From NCBI GenBank assembly GCA_002323515.1, contig DCQQ01000026.1:1-60526 (forward strand): a stretch of 60,526 nucleotides of DNA. The letters are read 5' to 3'. A program made the translations under genes and the position numbers. Origin of the DNA: Balneolaceae bacterium UBA1514. GTDB taxonomy: Bacteria; Bacteroidota; Rhodothermia; Balneolales; Balneolaceae. This document shows positions 17,664-27,763 of this stretch, piece after piece (within the stretch, counting starts at the first letter, position 1; the number at the start of each line of letters is the position of its first letter). The notes under the pieces are model-generated. The model worked only from the letters and a program-made list of their open reading frames with translations, made no database searches and was not told the DNA's origin.

Positions 17664-19856
17664 ATGCTACGGAATACTCATTTGTATTTTTATGTATCTT
17701 TAGATTCTGTAAATTTTTTGATTAATAACCTCGACTTCTTGAAATTTTCTCTGCTACTACTGAGTTTTGTATTCAGTGCGCAAATAGCTTTTTCTCAAGC
17801 ATCTTTTGAACGTCTTGAGACAGATGCAGGTGTTTTTGGGTTATCCATTACTAACTTTGGAACGCTTGGAAAACCAGACGTACGTACAAATCCTGAAGGT
17901 GGATTTAGTATGCGTTATCCGACTAATACAGGTACAGAGCATTTATTCGAGGCTGGAATATGGGTTGGGGCTCTTTATAACCAATCCCAATTGCGGGTTT
18001 CTACTGCATCCGTTACTACTTCCGGTGGTTACGCACGAGGTGGAGCGGGATTTGAATTTACGGCAGACGCCCCACTCACTCAGCGAAGCACGAACCCCAA
18101 TGATGAGTATTTCTCACCATTTTCGGTTGGAGAGCAAGATATTATAGCCCAATTTTCAGATAAACGAAGGGATATCAACGGTACTCCTATTAGCGGACAC
18201 GATACCCCTTTGTACGCCGATGTCACCTTGGAAAGTTACAGCTGGAGTTTCCCTTTTACGGAGAATTTCACCATTCTTCGTTACGATATTACCAATAATA
18301 GCGATAAGTACGCAGCCCCGTCAACCTGGGATAGTGTATTTGTTGGTATGTATGCTGACTTAGTGGTGCGTAATGTGAATTCAGCCACGGAGACTGGAGG
18401 GGCCTTTTTTAATAAAAATGGAATTGGTTATCTAGATTCTATGTACACTGCATATGTATTTGATGCAGGATCTCCTGATAATCCGTCTATTAATACCTAC
18501 GGGGCTATGTCCATTATCGGCGCAGATTATCGAGGACAGTATTTTCATCCTTCTAACGCCGAGTATTTAGGAGATAATGGTTATCGGGCACCCTTTGTAA
18601 CACCCAGTTATTGGCTATTTAGTTCAGGGACTGGATTATATGTACGCCCTTCTAGTGATCAACAACGTTATGAACGAATGGCAATACCTTTCCCAATGGA
18701 TTCCGTCATATTGGGGGAAACAGTAAGAGAACAATTACGAACAGATGGCCAGACTGGAAATGGTAATTATATATCTATGCTGTCGATGGGTCCATTTAAT
18801 CAAGTCGAGCCAGGGGAAACTATTTCTGTGTACTATGCATTTTCTGCTGCATTAAAGCCTGAGGAATTTCAAGGTATTTCGGGTAAGGAAGTTGATAACG
18901 AGGAATCTAGGTTGGAGCTTACCAAAACATTGAATGCTATTAATAAAGTATTTCAAGGAGAGGATAAGAACAATAATGGAATTCTGGATGATGGAGAAGA
19001 TACCGATAGAAATGGAGAGCTAACCCGGTATTTATTTCCAACCCCCCCTGATAATCCAAAAGTTAGAGTACATCTAGCAGCTGGTAAAGTGACCTTATAC
19101 TGGGATAAAAGTGCAGAACGCTCAAGAGATCGCGTTTCAGGTGAGCAAGATTTTGAAGGATATCGTATTTATCGCTCAGAGCTTGGGCAAGACATTAATC
19201 CACAGCCACGGCTCATCAGAGAGTTTGATAATCCAGCAAATGCGGTGGGATTCAATACTGGTTTCGATGAAGTTGAGCTTAGTCAGCCCGTACTTTTCGA
19301 AGAGGATACCACCACCTATTATTATGCCTATGAGCTGAATAATTTATTGAGTGGATGGCAGTACCAATTGTCAGTCACAGCCTTCGATAAGGGTAGTGAT
19401 GAATTTGGTATAGAAGGACTGGAAAGTAGTGCCAATGTAAATGCAATTCGTGTGTTTCCAGGTACTCCGGCTAATGAGCAATTTGCAAGTGATGATCCTC
19501 AGTATCAAGTTGGAGTATATCCCAACCCTTACCGCCTCAACGCTGCTTGGGATGGACTGGCTGAAGGAGACCGAAAGCTTTATTTTTATAATTTACCTGC
19601 AAGATCAGAAGTGCGAATTTACACTGTTTCCGGTGATATTATCGCAGAATTTAAGCATGATGCCAGTAATTATATTGGCAATATTGATTGGTTCCAGAAT
19701 TATAGTGATGATCCGCGTGTTATGGCTGGCGGTGAACATGCTTGGGACTTACAGTCCTCAGCAAATCAGATTTTAACCACGGGATTATACCTGTATTCCG
19801 TAAAAGACATAGCATCAGGAGAGGTGCAAACAGGTAAACTAGTAATCATAAAATAA
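17664..19856 (+). CDS. Large exported protein with C-terminal sorting domain
   Basis: A 730-residue exported protein. The N-terminus contains a hydrophobic signal helix (FLKFSLLLLSFVFSAQ) ending near AFSQ, preceded by about 25 residues; a TTG at 17718 could be the real start. The middle has a fibronectin-III-like module (LAAGKVTLYWDKSAERSRD, DFEGYRIYRSELGQD). The C-terminal 90 residues start with GVYPNPYRL and end LYLYSVKDIASG...GKLVIIK, the pattern of type A sorting domains used by type IX secretion. It is followed after 11 nt by another sorting-domain protein, so the two are co-transcribed. Function unknown; a secreted surface or adhesion role is inferred. Confidence 0.8.
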   Translation: MLRNTHLYFYVSLDSVNFLINNLDFLKFSLLLLSFVFSAQIAFSQASFERLETDAGVFGLSITNFGTLGKPDVRTNPEGGFSMRYPTNTGTEHLFEAGIWVGALYNQSQLRVSTASVTTSGGYARGGAGFEFTADAPLTQRSTNPNDEYFSPFSVGEQDIIAQFSDKRRDINGTPISGHDTPLYADVTLESYSWSFPFTENFTILRYDITNNSDKYAAPSTWDSVFVGMYADLVVRNVNSATETGGAFFNKNGIGYLDSMYTAYVFDAGSPDNPSINTYGAMSIIGADYRGQYFHPSNAEYLGDNGYRAPFVTPSYWLFSSGTGLYVRPSSDQQRYERMAIPFPMDSVILGETVREQLRTDGQTGNGNYISMLSMGPFNQVEPGETISVYYAFSAALKPEEFQGISGKEVDNEESRLELTKTLNAINKVFQGEDKNNNGILDDGEDTDRNGELTRYLFPTPPDNPKVRVHLAAGKVTLYWDKSAERSRDRVSGEQDFEGYRIYRSELGQDINPQPRLIREFDNPANAVGFNTGFDEVELSQPVLFEEDTTTYYYAYELNNLLSGWQYQLSVTAFDKGSDEFGIEGLESSANVNAIRVFPGTPANEQFASDDPQYQVGVYPNPYRLNAAWDGLAEGDRKLYFYNLPARSEVRIYTVSGDIIAEFKHDASNYIGNIDWFQNYSDDPRVMAGGEHAWDLQSSANQILTTGLYLYSVKDIASGEVQTGKLVIIK

Positions 19857-19867
19857 CCCTAATAACT

Positions 19868-22800
19868 ATGAATAAGGCTACAAATAACATGTTAAAGCAA
19901 GGATTGTTAGCAATGCTTGTTATGCTACTAAGTGCTGGGTCTGCCCTTGCACAACAAAGTTTGTTTTTCTCTGAATACATTGAAGGTGGAGGTAATAATA
20001 AGGCTTTTGAAATTTTCAATCCAACAGATGATGATATAGATCTGGGTAATTATATAATCCTCGGTAATTATAATGGGAATCCTTTTAATGATACTACAAG
20101 ATTTCCAATGGGTACAATTATCAAGTCTATGGAAGTCTATGTTATTGGACATTCAAATGCAGCTGATGAAATAAAAAATGCTGCAGATACATTAATTGTT
20201 AGCGCATTTGATGGAGGTGATTCTTATTTGATTGTCCATAACGGTGATGATGCTCGAGCACTAGTGCATATTGAAGGTTCAGATTCAACCATTGTTGACA
20301 TGTTCGGTACACCAGAACAAGATCCAGGCAGTGGTTGGGATGTTGCGGGTGTTTCAGCAGGGACAAAAGATCATACTCTTGTTCGTAAATCAATAATTAA
20401 ATCAGGCAATCCACTTCCCTTAGCTTCTTTTGGTGTGGGTAAAATGTCTTCTGAGTGGGAGGTTTATGACAAGGATGACTTAACTTTCATAGGTATACAT
20501 AATTTTGGGAGCTCTACAACTATAAGAGATTTGAACACATATCCTGGTATCACTGAATTTTCAGTTGATGCTATTCAAAATCATTCCTTAAGAGGAGAGA
20601 CACAAACATATACAGCAGTAATTACATCTTATCCAAAAAGCTCTGGTCTCTCTAATCCTAGAGACTCAGATAATGATGGGGTTATTGATGCAATATCTCG
20701 GATTCACGTATTTGTTACAGATACGCATGCGGTATCTATGGGTCGTGAAGGTATGTCTATTCAATTAGTAGAATCAGATTATACTTTACTTGACTCATAT
20801 GTTCGTGGCGACATCATTACCTTCGATGCTACACTTGGATTTTATAACGGAACAGCTCAAGTAGCCGTTGATAATGTAACTCTAGTTGGTAATGTAAATG
20901 CTGATTTTACTCAGTACGCATCTCTATTGGAGCCATGGGAAGTTCCAATGAGTGACCTCAATGTGTTTACAGGTACGGAGTTATACATGAATATTGAGGG
21001 ATACTTAAAATACAATGGCGCCTATGTTAAGTTTCCATCAGCTACAGTAACTCAAGCAGGTGAATTTAATGGCCGTGTTGATTGGTCAGTAAATCAAAGT
21101 GGTTCTCGAATGTATGTGTATGATTCATCTCTTAGGTTTAGAAATGATCATGCCATAGGTGCAGAGGGATATATTCCAAGCTATAATGCACGAAGAATAG
21201 ATGGTGAAGATGGGTTATTTGCAGCCCCTGCTTCTGGAGCAAATGTAGACATTAGTGGATTTGTTAATTACGTGGGTGATGATCCTGATGGTTTAGTTCC
21301 AGATGGTAATGGCGCATTATCAATTAATCCTTTCGAAGATGGTGTTGTATGGTTAAATGAAACCCGCTTTGTGGATGGGCAAGATGTTGGTGGAACTACT
21401 TTTAGTTGGCCAAATGACTTAGTTGTTAACGGTTTACCTCCTGTATTTTCTAACATTATGCTGTCAGATTCATCCATTACATCTACCGATGAAGTGACAG
21501 TAAGTGCCGATATTGTAGGAACAGAGGGGGCTACTATCACTGAAGTAACACTTACTTATAGTGCCAGCGGTAAAGATTCAACTGTAGTCATGACTAACAC
21601 TGCTAGTGATACTTATGAATTTACTCTACCTGCTTTTCCTAATTTCTCTGCTGTTTCCTTTCATCTAGAAGCTAAAGATTCTAACGGTTTAACTGGTCGT
21701 GCCCCACTCTCTGGTGGTTTCAATTTCTTCGTTCAAGATGAGCCAATTACTACCATTGAGTTTTTACAGAAAACAGGAGATGGCCAGGCTGGTGATAGTC
21801 CGCTTTATGGTTTGGGTGATTTACCAGTAGATATTGATGCCACTGTTGTTGCTAGTGCAGTTACCGACGGATTTATTGTAATTCAAGATAAGGCTTCCGC
21901 TTGGTCTGGTATTTTTGTTGAGGCAGATAATGAAACCTCGGCCCTCGTACGTGGTGATATTATCAATATTACAAACCTATCCACTAATGAAACATATGGT
22001 GTAACATCTACTGTCCTAAATGAATTTACCAAGACAGGGACAAACGCAGAAATGGATACCTTAGCATTAGCTACTAATACTATAGATGTTGTTGATAATT
22101 TTGAAGCACATGAAGGTCTGCTTTTAACTTTAGATAATGTTGAGGTATTATCAAATCAGGCAGATTTTCCCAGAGATTTTGGTGAATGGGAAATTGGGAC
22201 TATTGGAAGTGGTTTGGAAGTAGGCCAAGGTTTACGTGTGGACGATAATGTAAATTTTGGATCGACTACCTATGGTTCTGATTTAAATGATCACGTAAAA
22301 ATTGGCGCTAAAATTGATAACTTCACGGGCATTTTACACTACAGTTATGGGAATCCAAAAATGATCATGCGAAGTATTGAGGATGTTACTGCATCTGACT
22401 GGACGGTGCCAATGACTAACTTTATATTAAAGACACCAGATGAAGGAGCTACAGTTGTGGCAGACGCTGATGTTATTCCAACTTGGGCTGCTACATCTGA
22501 TTTAGATGGCAATACTGTAGGTTATGAATGGGTATTATACGGCCCAGATTCTACTGAAATTGTTGCTGTAACAGCAAATGAGGAAGGTGCTGCAACTACA
22601 GTAACTCTACCTGCTTCAGTAGTAGACGGTTTACTAGTTGCTGCAGGAGTAGTAGATGGAGCTAGCGCAGATTTACTTTGGAATGTTCGGGTCAATGATG
22701 GTGTAGATACTTTGGCTATATCTAGTAGTTATGATGTAGACTCAAATACATTTACTCCAATATACCGTGCTATAACTTTAACAAACAGCTCTTCTGTAGG

Positions 22801-23089
22801 CAATGAAGAGTTAGCAGGGCTTCCAGAGAAGTTTGACCTAAAGCCTAACTATCCTAACCCATTTAACCCAAGTACTCAAATTGCTTTCGATTTACCTGAG
22901 TCTGCGGATGTTCGCCTCACGGTGTTTGATGTGTTAGGTCGCCAGGTGGCAACTCTTATTAATCAGCCTATGAAAGCTGGAACGCATACGGTTAGTTTCG
23001 GTGCGCAACGTCTAGCTAGTGGGGTCTACATCTATCGTTTAGAAGCGGGTAATTTTAGTATGACTCGCAACATGATGTTGATTAAATAA
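19868..23089 (+). CDS. Lamin-tail domain surface protein with sorting domain
   Basis: A 1073-residue secreted protein. Signal peptide to about residue 28 (MLVMLLSAGSALA-Q), then a lamin-tail domain (LFFSEYIEGGGNNKAFEIFN), several beta-rich modules, and a C-terminal type A sorting domain from NYPNPFNPSTQIAFDLP through YDV/FDVLGRQVATL to MTRNMMLIK. Lamin-tail domains often occur in exported nucleases and adhesins, but no nuclease motif is visible. Composition is rich in Asp, Ser, Thr and Val and poor in Cys, typical of surface proteins. Directly behind the previous gene (11 nt) and closed by a strong terminator. Confidence 0.85.
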   Translation: MNKATNNMLKQGLLAMLVMLLSAGSALAQQSLFFSEYIEGGGNNKAFEIFNPTDDDIDLGNYIILGNYNGNPFNDTTRFPMGTIIKSMEVYVIGHSNAADEIKNAADTLIVSAFDGGDSYLIVHNGDDARALVHIEGSDSTIVDMFGTPEQDPGSGWDVAGVSAGTKDHTLVRKSIIKSGNPLPLASFGVGKMSSEWEVYDKDDLTFIGIHNFGSSTTIRDLNTYPGITEFSVDAIQNHSLRGETQTYTAVITSYPKSSGLSNPRDSDNDGVIDAISRIHVFVTDTHAVSMGREGMSIQLVESDYTLLDSYVRGDIITFDATLGFYNGTAQVAVDNVTLVGNVNADFTQYASLLEPWEVPMSDLNVFTGTELYMNIEGYLKYNGAYVKFPSATVTQAGEFNGRVDWSVNQSGSRMYVYDSSLRFRNDHAIGAEGYIPSYNARRIDGEDGLFAAPASGANVDISGFVNYVGDDPDGLVPDGNGALSINPFEDGVVWLNETRFVDGQDVGGTTFSWPNDLVVNGLPPVFSNIMLSDSSITSTDEVTVSADIVGTEGATITEVTLTYSASGKDSTVVMTNTASDTYEFTLPAFPNFSAVSFHLEAKDSNGLTGRAPLSGGFNFFVQDEPITTIEFLQKTGDGQAGDSPLYGLGDLPVDIDATVVASAVTDGFIVIQDKASAWSGIFVEADNETSALVRGDIINITNLSTNETYGVTSTVLNEFTKTGTNAEMDTLALATNTIDVVDNFEAHEGLLLTLDNVEVLSNQADFPRDFGEWEIGTIGSGLEVGQGLRVDDNVNFGSTTYGSDLNDHVKIGAKIDNFTGILHYSYGNPKMIMRSIEDVTASDWTVPMTNFILKTPDEGATVVADADVIPTWAATSDLDGNTVGYEWVLYGPDSTEIVAVTANEEGAATTVTLPASVVDGLLVAAGVVDGASADLLWNVRVNDGVDTLAISSSYDVDSNTFTPIYRAITLTNSSSVGNEELAGLPEKFDLKPNYPNPFNPSTQIAFDLPESADVRLTVFDVLGRQVATLINQPMKAGTHTVSFGAQRLASGVYIYRLEAGNFSMTRNMMLIK

Positions 23090-23109
23090 TTTTATAAAAA
23101 TGATATTTT

Positions 23110-23144
23110 GAGATGGGAGCGGAGGCTCTCATCTCATCTTTTTT
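23110..23144 (+). terminator. Rho-independent terminator after the two sorting-domain genes
   Basis: An 11-bp stem (GAGATGGGAGC with GCTCTCATCTC, one G-T pair) with loop GGAG is followed by ATCTTTTTT. It lies 20 bases past the stop at 23089 and separates the two-gene unit on the left from the four-gene unit on the right. Confidence 0.85.
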
Positions 23145-23222
23145 CTTTGAATGCTGTTTTCAATCAATAGAGATTTGAGTTTCTAAAGGTTACTCAATCA
23201 AAAGTCATCGATTCAATCGATT

Positions 23223-24770
23223 ATGAATTTTTTTTCGTCAACATATCTACGGAATTCATTTAAGCTTATTGCTTTGTTTCTATTTGGGATAATAGGGTCT
23301 TCCTGTGAGACAGGTATTACTGGAGATATAATTGAAAACCAGCCGCCGAGTACCTTCATGACCGTTGCGGGAATAGACCGGGAGGATTCGTTCAGATTGT
23401 CAAGTCAAATAAGAATATCATGGTGGGGTAATGATCCAGATGGCTACATTGTAGGCTTTGAATATGCAATCAATGATACGTCTGAAGGAGCTTGGTCATT
23501 CACAACGCGGACTGATAGTACGTTCATTTTACCAATTACCGAAGGCCAAACGGTGGATGATGTGCTATTCAAAGTACGGGCAATAGATAACGATGGAGCA
23601 AAAGATCCCGTGGGCACCAGTTTACAGTATCCAATCATAAATTCTAGCCCCTCAGCAATGTTTAAGCCGAATGAAACCCCTGCTGATACCATGTTTGGTA
23701 TTGCCAGTTTCGGATGGACTATAGACGATCCTGATGGGCTACTAAATGTCCGAAGTACCCAAATTGCATTTAATGATACCCTCAATGGGTGGGTTGAGAT
23801 TCCTTTTAATACCATAAATAATGGAGAGCTTTTTATTTCTGTATCTGTTGATAATAAGACGGAGGGAATCAAAACAGGTCAGGTGTATCTTGGACGTTCT
23901 TATAGTAGCGCTGTTGATGGACAAGGAAATCCAATTTTAGTAGATGGAATTGAAGTTGGTGCCTTGAATACAGCCTATGTCAGGACTATTGATGCTGCAG
24001 GTGCAGTCAGTGAGCATGATCAGATACAGTGGTTTGTGAAACAGCAGAAATCGAAGGTATTATTGCTAAATGATATAGGTAAAAATTCATCTATTGAAGA
24101 GATGAATTGGCATATTAGCTATTTAAATGAATTGGGAATTGACCCTGATATCTGGCTAATAAATACCGGTCAACCCGCGCTTGGAACCATTGAACTCTCA
24201 GATCAATTTCCTAAAGTAGTAGATCCAACACTAAAAAAGACCTTAGCTAAATGGGATCATATTTATTGGGTTTCAGACGATGTGGATAGAAATATCGTGC
24301 ACGCCTTAGACATTACTTTCGATTTTTTTGCAAGCGGTGGCAGTATGTTTGTTACTATTCCTATGAAGGAAGTGTCCCAAGAAGATGTGATATTCAATTT
24401 TTTACCAATAGATTCTATTGGATATTTCCCGGCAGGTGGAATTGAAACGGGTTTTGTGATTAACGCTGGAACTGAAATAATTCCAGTAGATGATCCCGAA
24501 GCTCCCATCTTAAAATTTGAATCTCGGGTGGTAGGTTGGTATCCATTAAAAGCGGTATCAGGTTCCACCTTATTATATGAGTCGGATTATCGCACTACTA
24601 CTTTGCTTGGATTCATTACAGACTACACCATAATGGAAGGGGTAAGCATAAAGAATACGGAAGGCAATCTCATTTACTTTGGTATGGATTTAACCAAGCT
24701 AAATGGGAACAACAATATGAAGGAATTTATTGAATATATGTGCATGCAACAGTTAGGATTTCAACAATAA
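23223..24770 (+). CDS. Lipoprotein with Ig/fibronectin-like modules
   Basis: A 515-residue lipoprotein: hydrophobic signal LIALFLFGIIGS followed by lipobox GSSC, then two fibronectin/Ig-like repeats (RISWWGNDPDGYIVGFEYAI and FGWTIDDPDGLLNVRSTQI). The C-terminal half has an alpha/beta region (KSKVLLLNDIGKN, DHIYWVSDDVD, FFASGGSMFVTIP) resembling an amidotransferase-like or GldG-type binding fold. First gene of the unit that continues with the TonB receptor 10 nt later. Likely a periplasm- or surface-facing partner of that receptor; no enzyme motif was found. Confidence 0.75.
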   Translation: MNFFSSTYLRNSFKLIALFLFGIIGSSCETGITGDIIENQPPSTFMTVAGIDREDSFRLSSQIRISWWGNDPDGYIVGFEYAINDTSEGAWSFTTRTDSTFILPITEGQTVDDVLFKVRAIDNDGAKDPVGTSLQYPIINSSPSAMFKPNETPADTMFGIASFGWTIDDPDGLLNVRSTQIAFNDTLNGWVEIPFNTINNGELFISVSVDNKTEGIKTGQVYLGRSYSSAVDGQGNPILVDGIEVGALNTAYVRTIDAAGAVSEHDQIQWFVKQQKSKVLLLNDIGKNSSIEEMNWHISYLNELGIDPDIWLINTGQPALGTIELSDQFPKVVDPTLKKTLAKWDHIYWVSDDVDRNIVHALDITFDFFASGGSMFVTIPMKEVSQEDVIFNFLPIDSIGYFPAGGIETGFVINAGTEIIPVDDPEAPILKFESRVVGWYPLKAVSGSTLLYESDYRTTTLLGFITDYTIMEGVSIKNTEGNLIYFGMDLTKLNGNNNMKEFIEYMCMQQLGFQQ

Positions 24771-24780
24771 ACGCTAGCCT

Positions 24781-27762
24781 ATGAATACAAAAAAACATAC
24801 CCGTTCTTTTTTATTTTTAGCTACCTGTTTCTTTTTTTTCATGGTATTTAGTAGTGCTGAACTTAAGGCACAAAGTACAGGTGATATAATCGGTGTTATA
24901 ACCGAAGAGGCAACTGGAGAGACATTGCCTGGTGTAAATGTTCGTATAGTAGGTACAAATTTTGGAGCGGCCACGGATGTGGATGGTCGATTTGTTATTA
25001 AGAGTATCCGACCAGGTGAGTACACTCTTGAAATTACGTTTATTGGGTTTCAGGTTACCCAATTAACTGGCATTGTAGTCGAGGCTGGCGAAACTACGAA
25101 AGTAAACCAAAGCTTGACCGAACAAATCTTTGAATCTGACCAAGAAGTAGTCGTCATCGGTGAGGCACCAATTTTTGATGTTGAAAAATCTACAACCTCT
25201 TCTACTATATCGAAAAAAGATATTGAAGCAGCGCCTATTCAGAGGGTAGAAGATGCTGTTTCTTTGCAATCTGGAGTGGTTAAAGATCCTACTGGACTTT
25301 ATATAAAAGGGGGACGTGCCTATGAAACAGGCTATGTGGTTGATGGTGTTTCTGCACAGGATCCATTGGCAGGAACGGGGTTTGGACTCGATTTAGGGTC
25401 TAATTCGTTCAGTAATATAGAGGTTATTACAGGTGGTGTTGGGGCAGAATATGGTGACGTTACCTCGGGTGTGGTTTCGGTGCAAACTCAAAATGGAGGA
25501 GAACGTTACGAAGGTAACTTCTCTCATAAACGAGATAATTTGGGCAGCAATATATTGTCTAATCAGGCAAACTTTTTCTCTGATATCTATGAATTAAGCA
25601 TAGGTGGTCCGTCTATTTTAACCGAGCAATTATTACCTGCTTTAGGTATCGATTTGCCTGGTTCACTTACTTTTTTTGCTACAGGACAAATTTCACTTAC
25701 AGATGGCTATACCAAATTATCGGCGAATCAAATTCGCTCATCCATCGTAAATAGTGATTTTTGGTCCCCCAGACAAGGGAACCGATGGAATGGTATGTTT
25801 AAGATGACATATAACATCAAACCTGGTGTTCGATTACAGGGTGCTTATCAGCGCTCTTTAACCATTAATCAGAATACGCGAATGCTTCAGATTACAGGGG
25901 CCGATACGCAGATTCGACCTGGATTTCAATTCGCCTTTTCAAATGGGTTTTTAGATAATGCCAGTACCTATACCCATGATAGTAATTTGTCCTATCTAAA
26001 ATATACTCAGACGCTCACGCAGTCGGCTTTTTATGAGGTTCAGGTGAGTCGATTATTTACCCGGCTCCGCGCCGATGCAAATGGTCGTAAATGGCGTCCA
26101 AATAATATTGACAGTGAGTTTGATCCAGAGAGTATTGTGATTTCCCCTGCAGAGGAGTTTGAAGGTGGCGAGGACTTTACCTATGTATTAGCAGGTCCAG
26201 GCTATGTAAACAATGGGGGTATTTCCACTCTATGGCACGATCATTTTGCGGAGGAACTTACTGTAAAAAGTAGCCTAACTAAGTTTTTTGGTGATCGCAC
26301 GAATCAAATAGTAGCGGGATTTGAATTTAAATTTAATGACTATCAATGGATTGATATCACACGTCCTTGGATTGGAGCACCCATATTTATTGATGAGAAC
26401 AGGACTTCGGAAACGTTTAGGGTAGGGGAAACTTTCGATGCATGGCGAGTTAAGCCAAAACGGGGGGCTATTTTTGTAACCGATAAAATTAGGTACAATG
26501 GACTTATAGCTAATATTGGAGCTAGATTAGAGTATTGGGCTCCAGGAAGGTATGTGGACAATGCGGTAAATAATGCACTTGATCCAAATACCCTCTCCAC
26601 CATTCCTACTTTTGTAGCACAAGATTATCTAGACAGTAGTTCCGAAATTTTAGGTCTTCGCTATAAGTTTAGGTTTTTACCCAAGATTAATGTGTCATTT
26701 CCTGTTCGGGAAAATCAAGTGTTGTTCTTTAATTACGGACACTCGACTCGAATTCCTCATCCCTCTTATATATATGCAGGCCTAGATCCATTTTATCAAG
26801 ATCAGTCTGATTTGCCTGATTTAGGGAACCCCAACTTAGATCCAGAAGTTGATATTTCTTATGAAATTGGGTTTAGAAATCAAATTACTTCGAACGATGC
26901 ATTTAATGCTTCTGCCTTTTGGAGAGATAAATATGATTTTGTAACTACACAGTCGATCCGTGTACAAGACGTCGATGGGCGAAATGTAAGTAAAGCATTT
27001 AGGATTAATGGGGATTATGCCCGTTCTAGAGGGATAGAGTTATCCTATATTAAACGCTATAAGGATTTAATTAGAGGCCAACTTTCTTTTACCTATTCAC
27101 GAGCAGAGGGGCTTAGTTCTACTAATGATGATAATTTAAATGCAATCAATGCAAACCAAAATATTGGAAGTAATGTAGAGACTCCTTTAGCTTGGGATCG
27201 CCCATTTGATATAAAAGGTAATATCACTTTTACTCATGATAGGCCACAAGGTTTGTTTGGGTGGTCTGCTTTAAATGACTTTCAGATCTTTTTATCAGGG
27301 GTATGGCGATCCGGGACCCGTTATACTCCTATGGAATTCATCGGACTGCAGCGAAACCCAGTTACAGGTAGAGAAGACTGGCGCCCCAATTATGAGCGTG
27401 TAGTCAATCCTACTAAACGTTACAGTGAATTAGGCCCTGCTTGGTTCTACATGGATTTGAACATTCAAAAGTGGTTTGAAGTACAAGGTGTTCGTATTTC
27501 TACCTTTGCTGAAATTACTAATGTTTTGGACAACAGAAGTTCAGTCATTGTTAATCCAGTTACGGGTGAAGGTTATAAGAAATATCCACGAGATCCTGCG
27601 GCGTTGATGGCGCTTCGAAGTGATCGAAGTTATGATGTTCCAGGTAATGTTCGAGATCCAAGGTATTTAGATCCAACCGATAATAACTTACCCGCCTACG
27701 ATAACCCAGCCAATTATATAGAACAACGTCATTTAATGGTAGGGGTATCGATTCGATTCTAA
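24781..27762 (+). CDS. TonB-dependent receptor with CarboxypepD_reg domain
   Basis: A 993-residue outer-membrane receptor. Signal peptide ends at ELKAQ; the N-terminal CarboxypepD_reg-like domain spans about 35-120 (GDIIGVITEEATGETLPGVN, GYTLEITFIGF-type end). The plug domain follows (about 135-235; IYIKGGRAYETGYVVDGVSA-like core and VITGGVGAEYGDVTSGVVSV), then a large beta-barrel ending ...MVGVSIRF with terminal Phe. It belongs to the Oar-like group; no SusD partner is encoded, so this is not a classical polysaccharide locus. It sits between an upstream lipoprotein and a PorV-like barrel (1 nt downstream). Ligand unknown. Confidence 0.92.
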   Translation: MNTKKHTRSFLFLATCFFFFMVFSSAELKAQSTGDIIGVITEEATGETLPGVNVRIVGTNFGAATDVDGRFVIKSIRPGEYTLEITFIGFQVTQLTGIVVEAGETTKVNQSLTEQIFESDQEVVVIGEAPIFDVEKSTTSSTISKKDIEAAPIQRVEDAVSLQSGVVKDPTGLYIKGGRAYETGYVVDGVSAQDPLAGTGFGLDLGSNSFSNIEVITGGVGAEYGDVTSGVVSVQTQNGGERYEGNFSHKRDNLGSNILSNQANFFSDIYELSIGGPSILTEQLLPALGIDLPGSLTFFATGQISLTDGYTKLSANQIRSSIVNSDFWSPRQGNRWNGMFKMTYNIKPGVRLQGAYQRSLTINQNTRMLQITGADTQIRPGFQFAFSNGFLDNASTYTHDSNLSYLKYTQTLTQSAFYEVQVSRLFTRLRADANGRKWRPNNIDSEFDPESIVISPAEEFEGGEDFTYVLAGPGYVNNGGISTLWHDHFAEELTVKSSLTKFFGDRTNQIVAGFEFKFNDYQWIDITRPWIGAPIFIDENRTSETFRVGETFDAWRVKPKRGAIFVTDKIRYNGLIANIGARLEYWAPGRYVDNAVNNALDPNTLSTIPTFVAQDYLDSSSEILGLRYKFRFLPKINVSFPVRENQVLFFNYGHSTRIPHPSYIYAGLDPFYQDQSDLPDLGNPNLDPEVDISYEIGFRNQITSNDAFNASAFWRDKYDFVTTQSIRVQDVDGRNVSKAFRINGDYARSRGIELSYIKRYKDLIRGQLSFTYSRAEGLSSTNDDNLNAINANQNIGSNVETPLAWDRPFDIKGNITFTHDRPQGLFGWSALNDFQIFLSGVWRSGTRYTPMEFIGLQRNPVTGREDWRPNYERVVNPTKRYSELGPAWFYMDLNIQKWFEVQGVRISTFAEITNVLDNRSSVIVNPVTGEGYKKYPRDPAALMALRSDRSYDVPGNVRDPRYLDPTDNNLPAYDNPANYIEQRHLMVGVSIRF

Positions 27763-27763
27763 C

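Noticed and set aside
23444..23872. 142-codon minus-strand frame inside the lipoprotein gene
   Set aside because: Antisense to a good lipoprotein reading frame with signal peptide; no domain or ribosome site.
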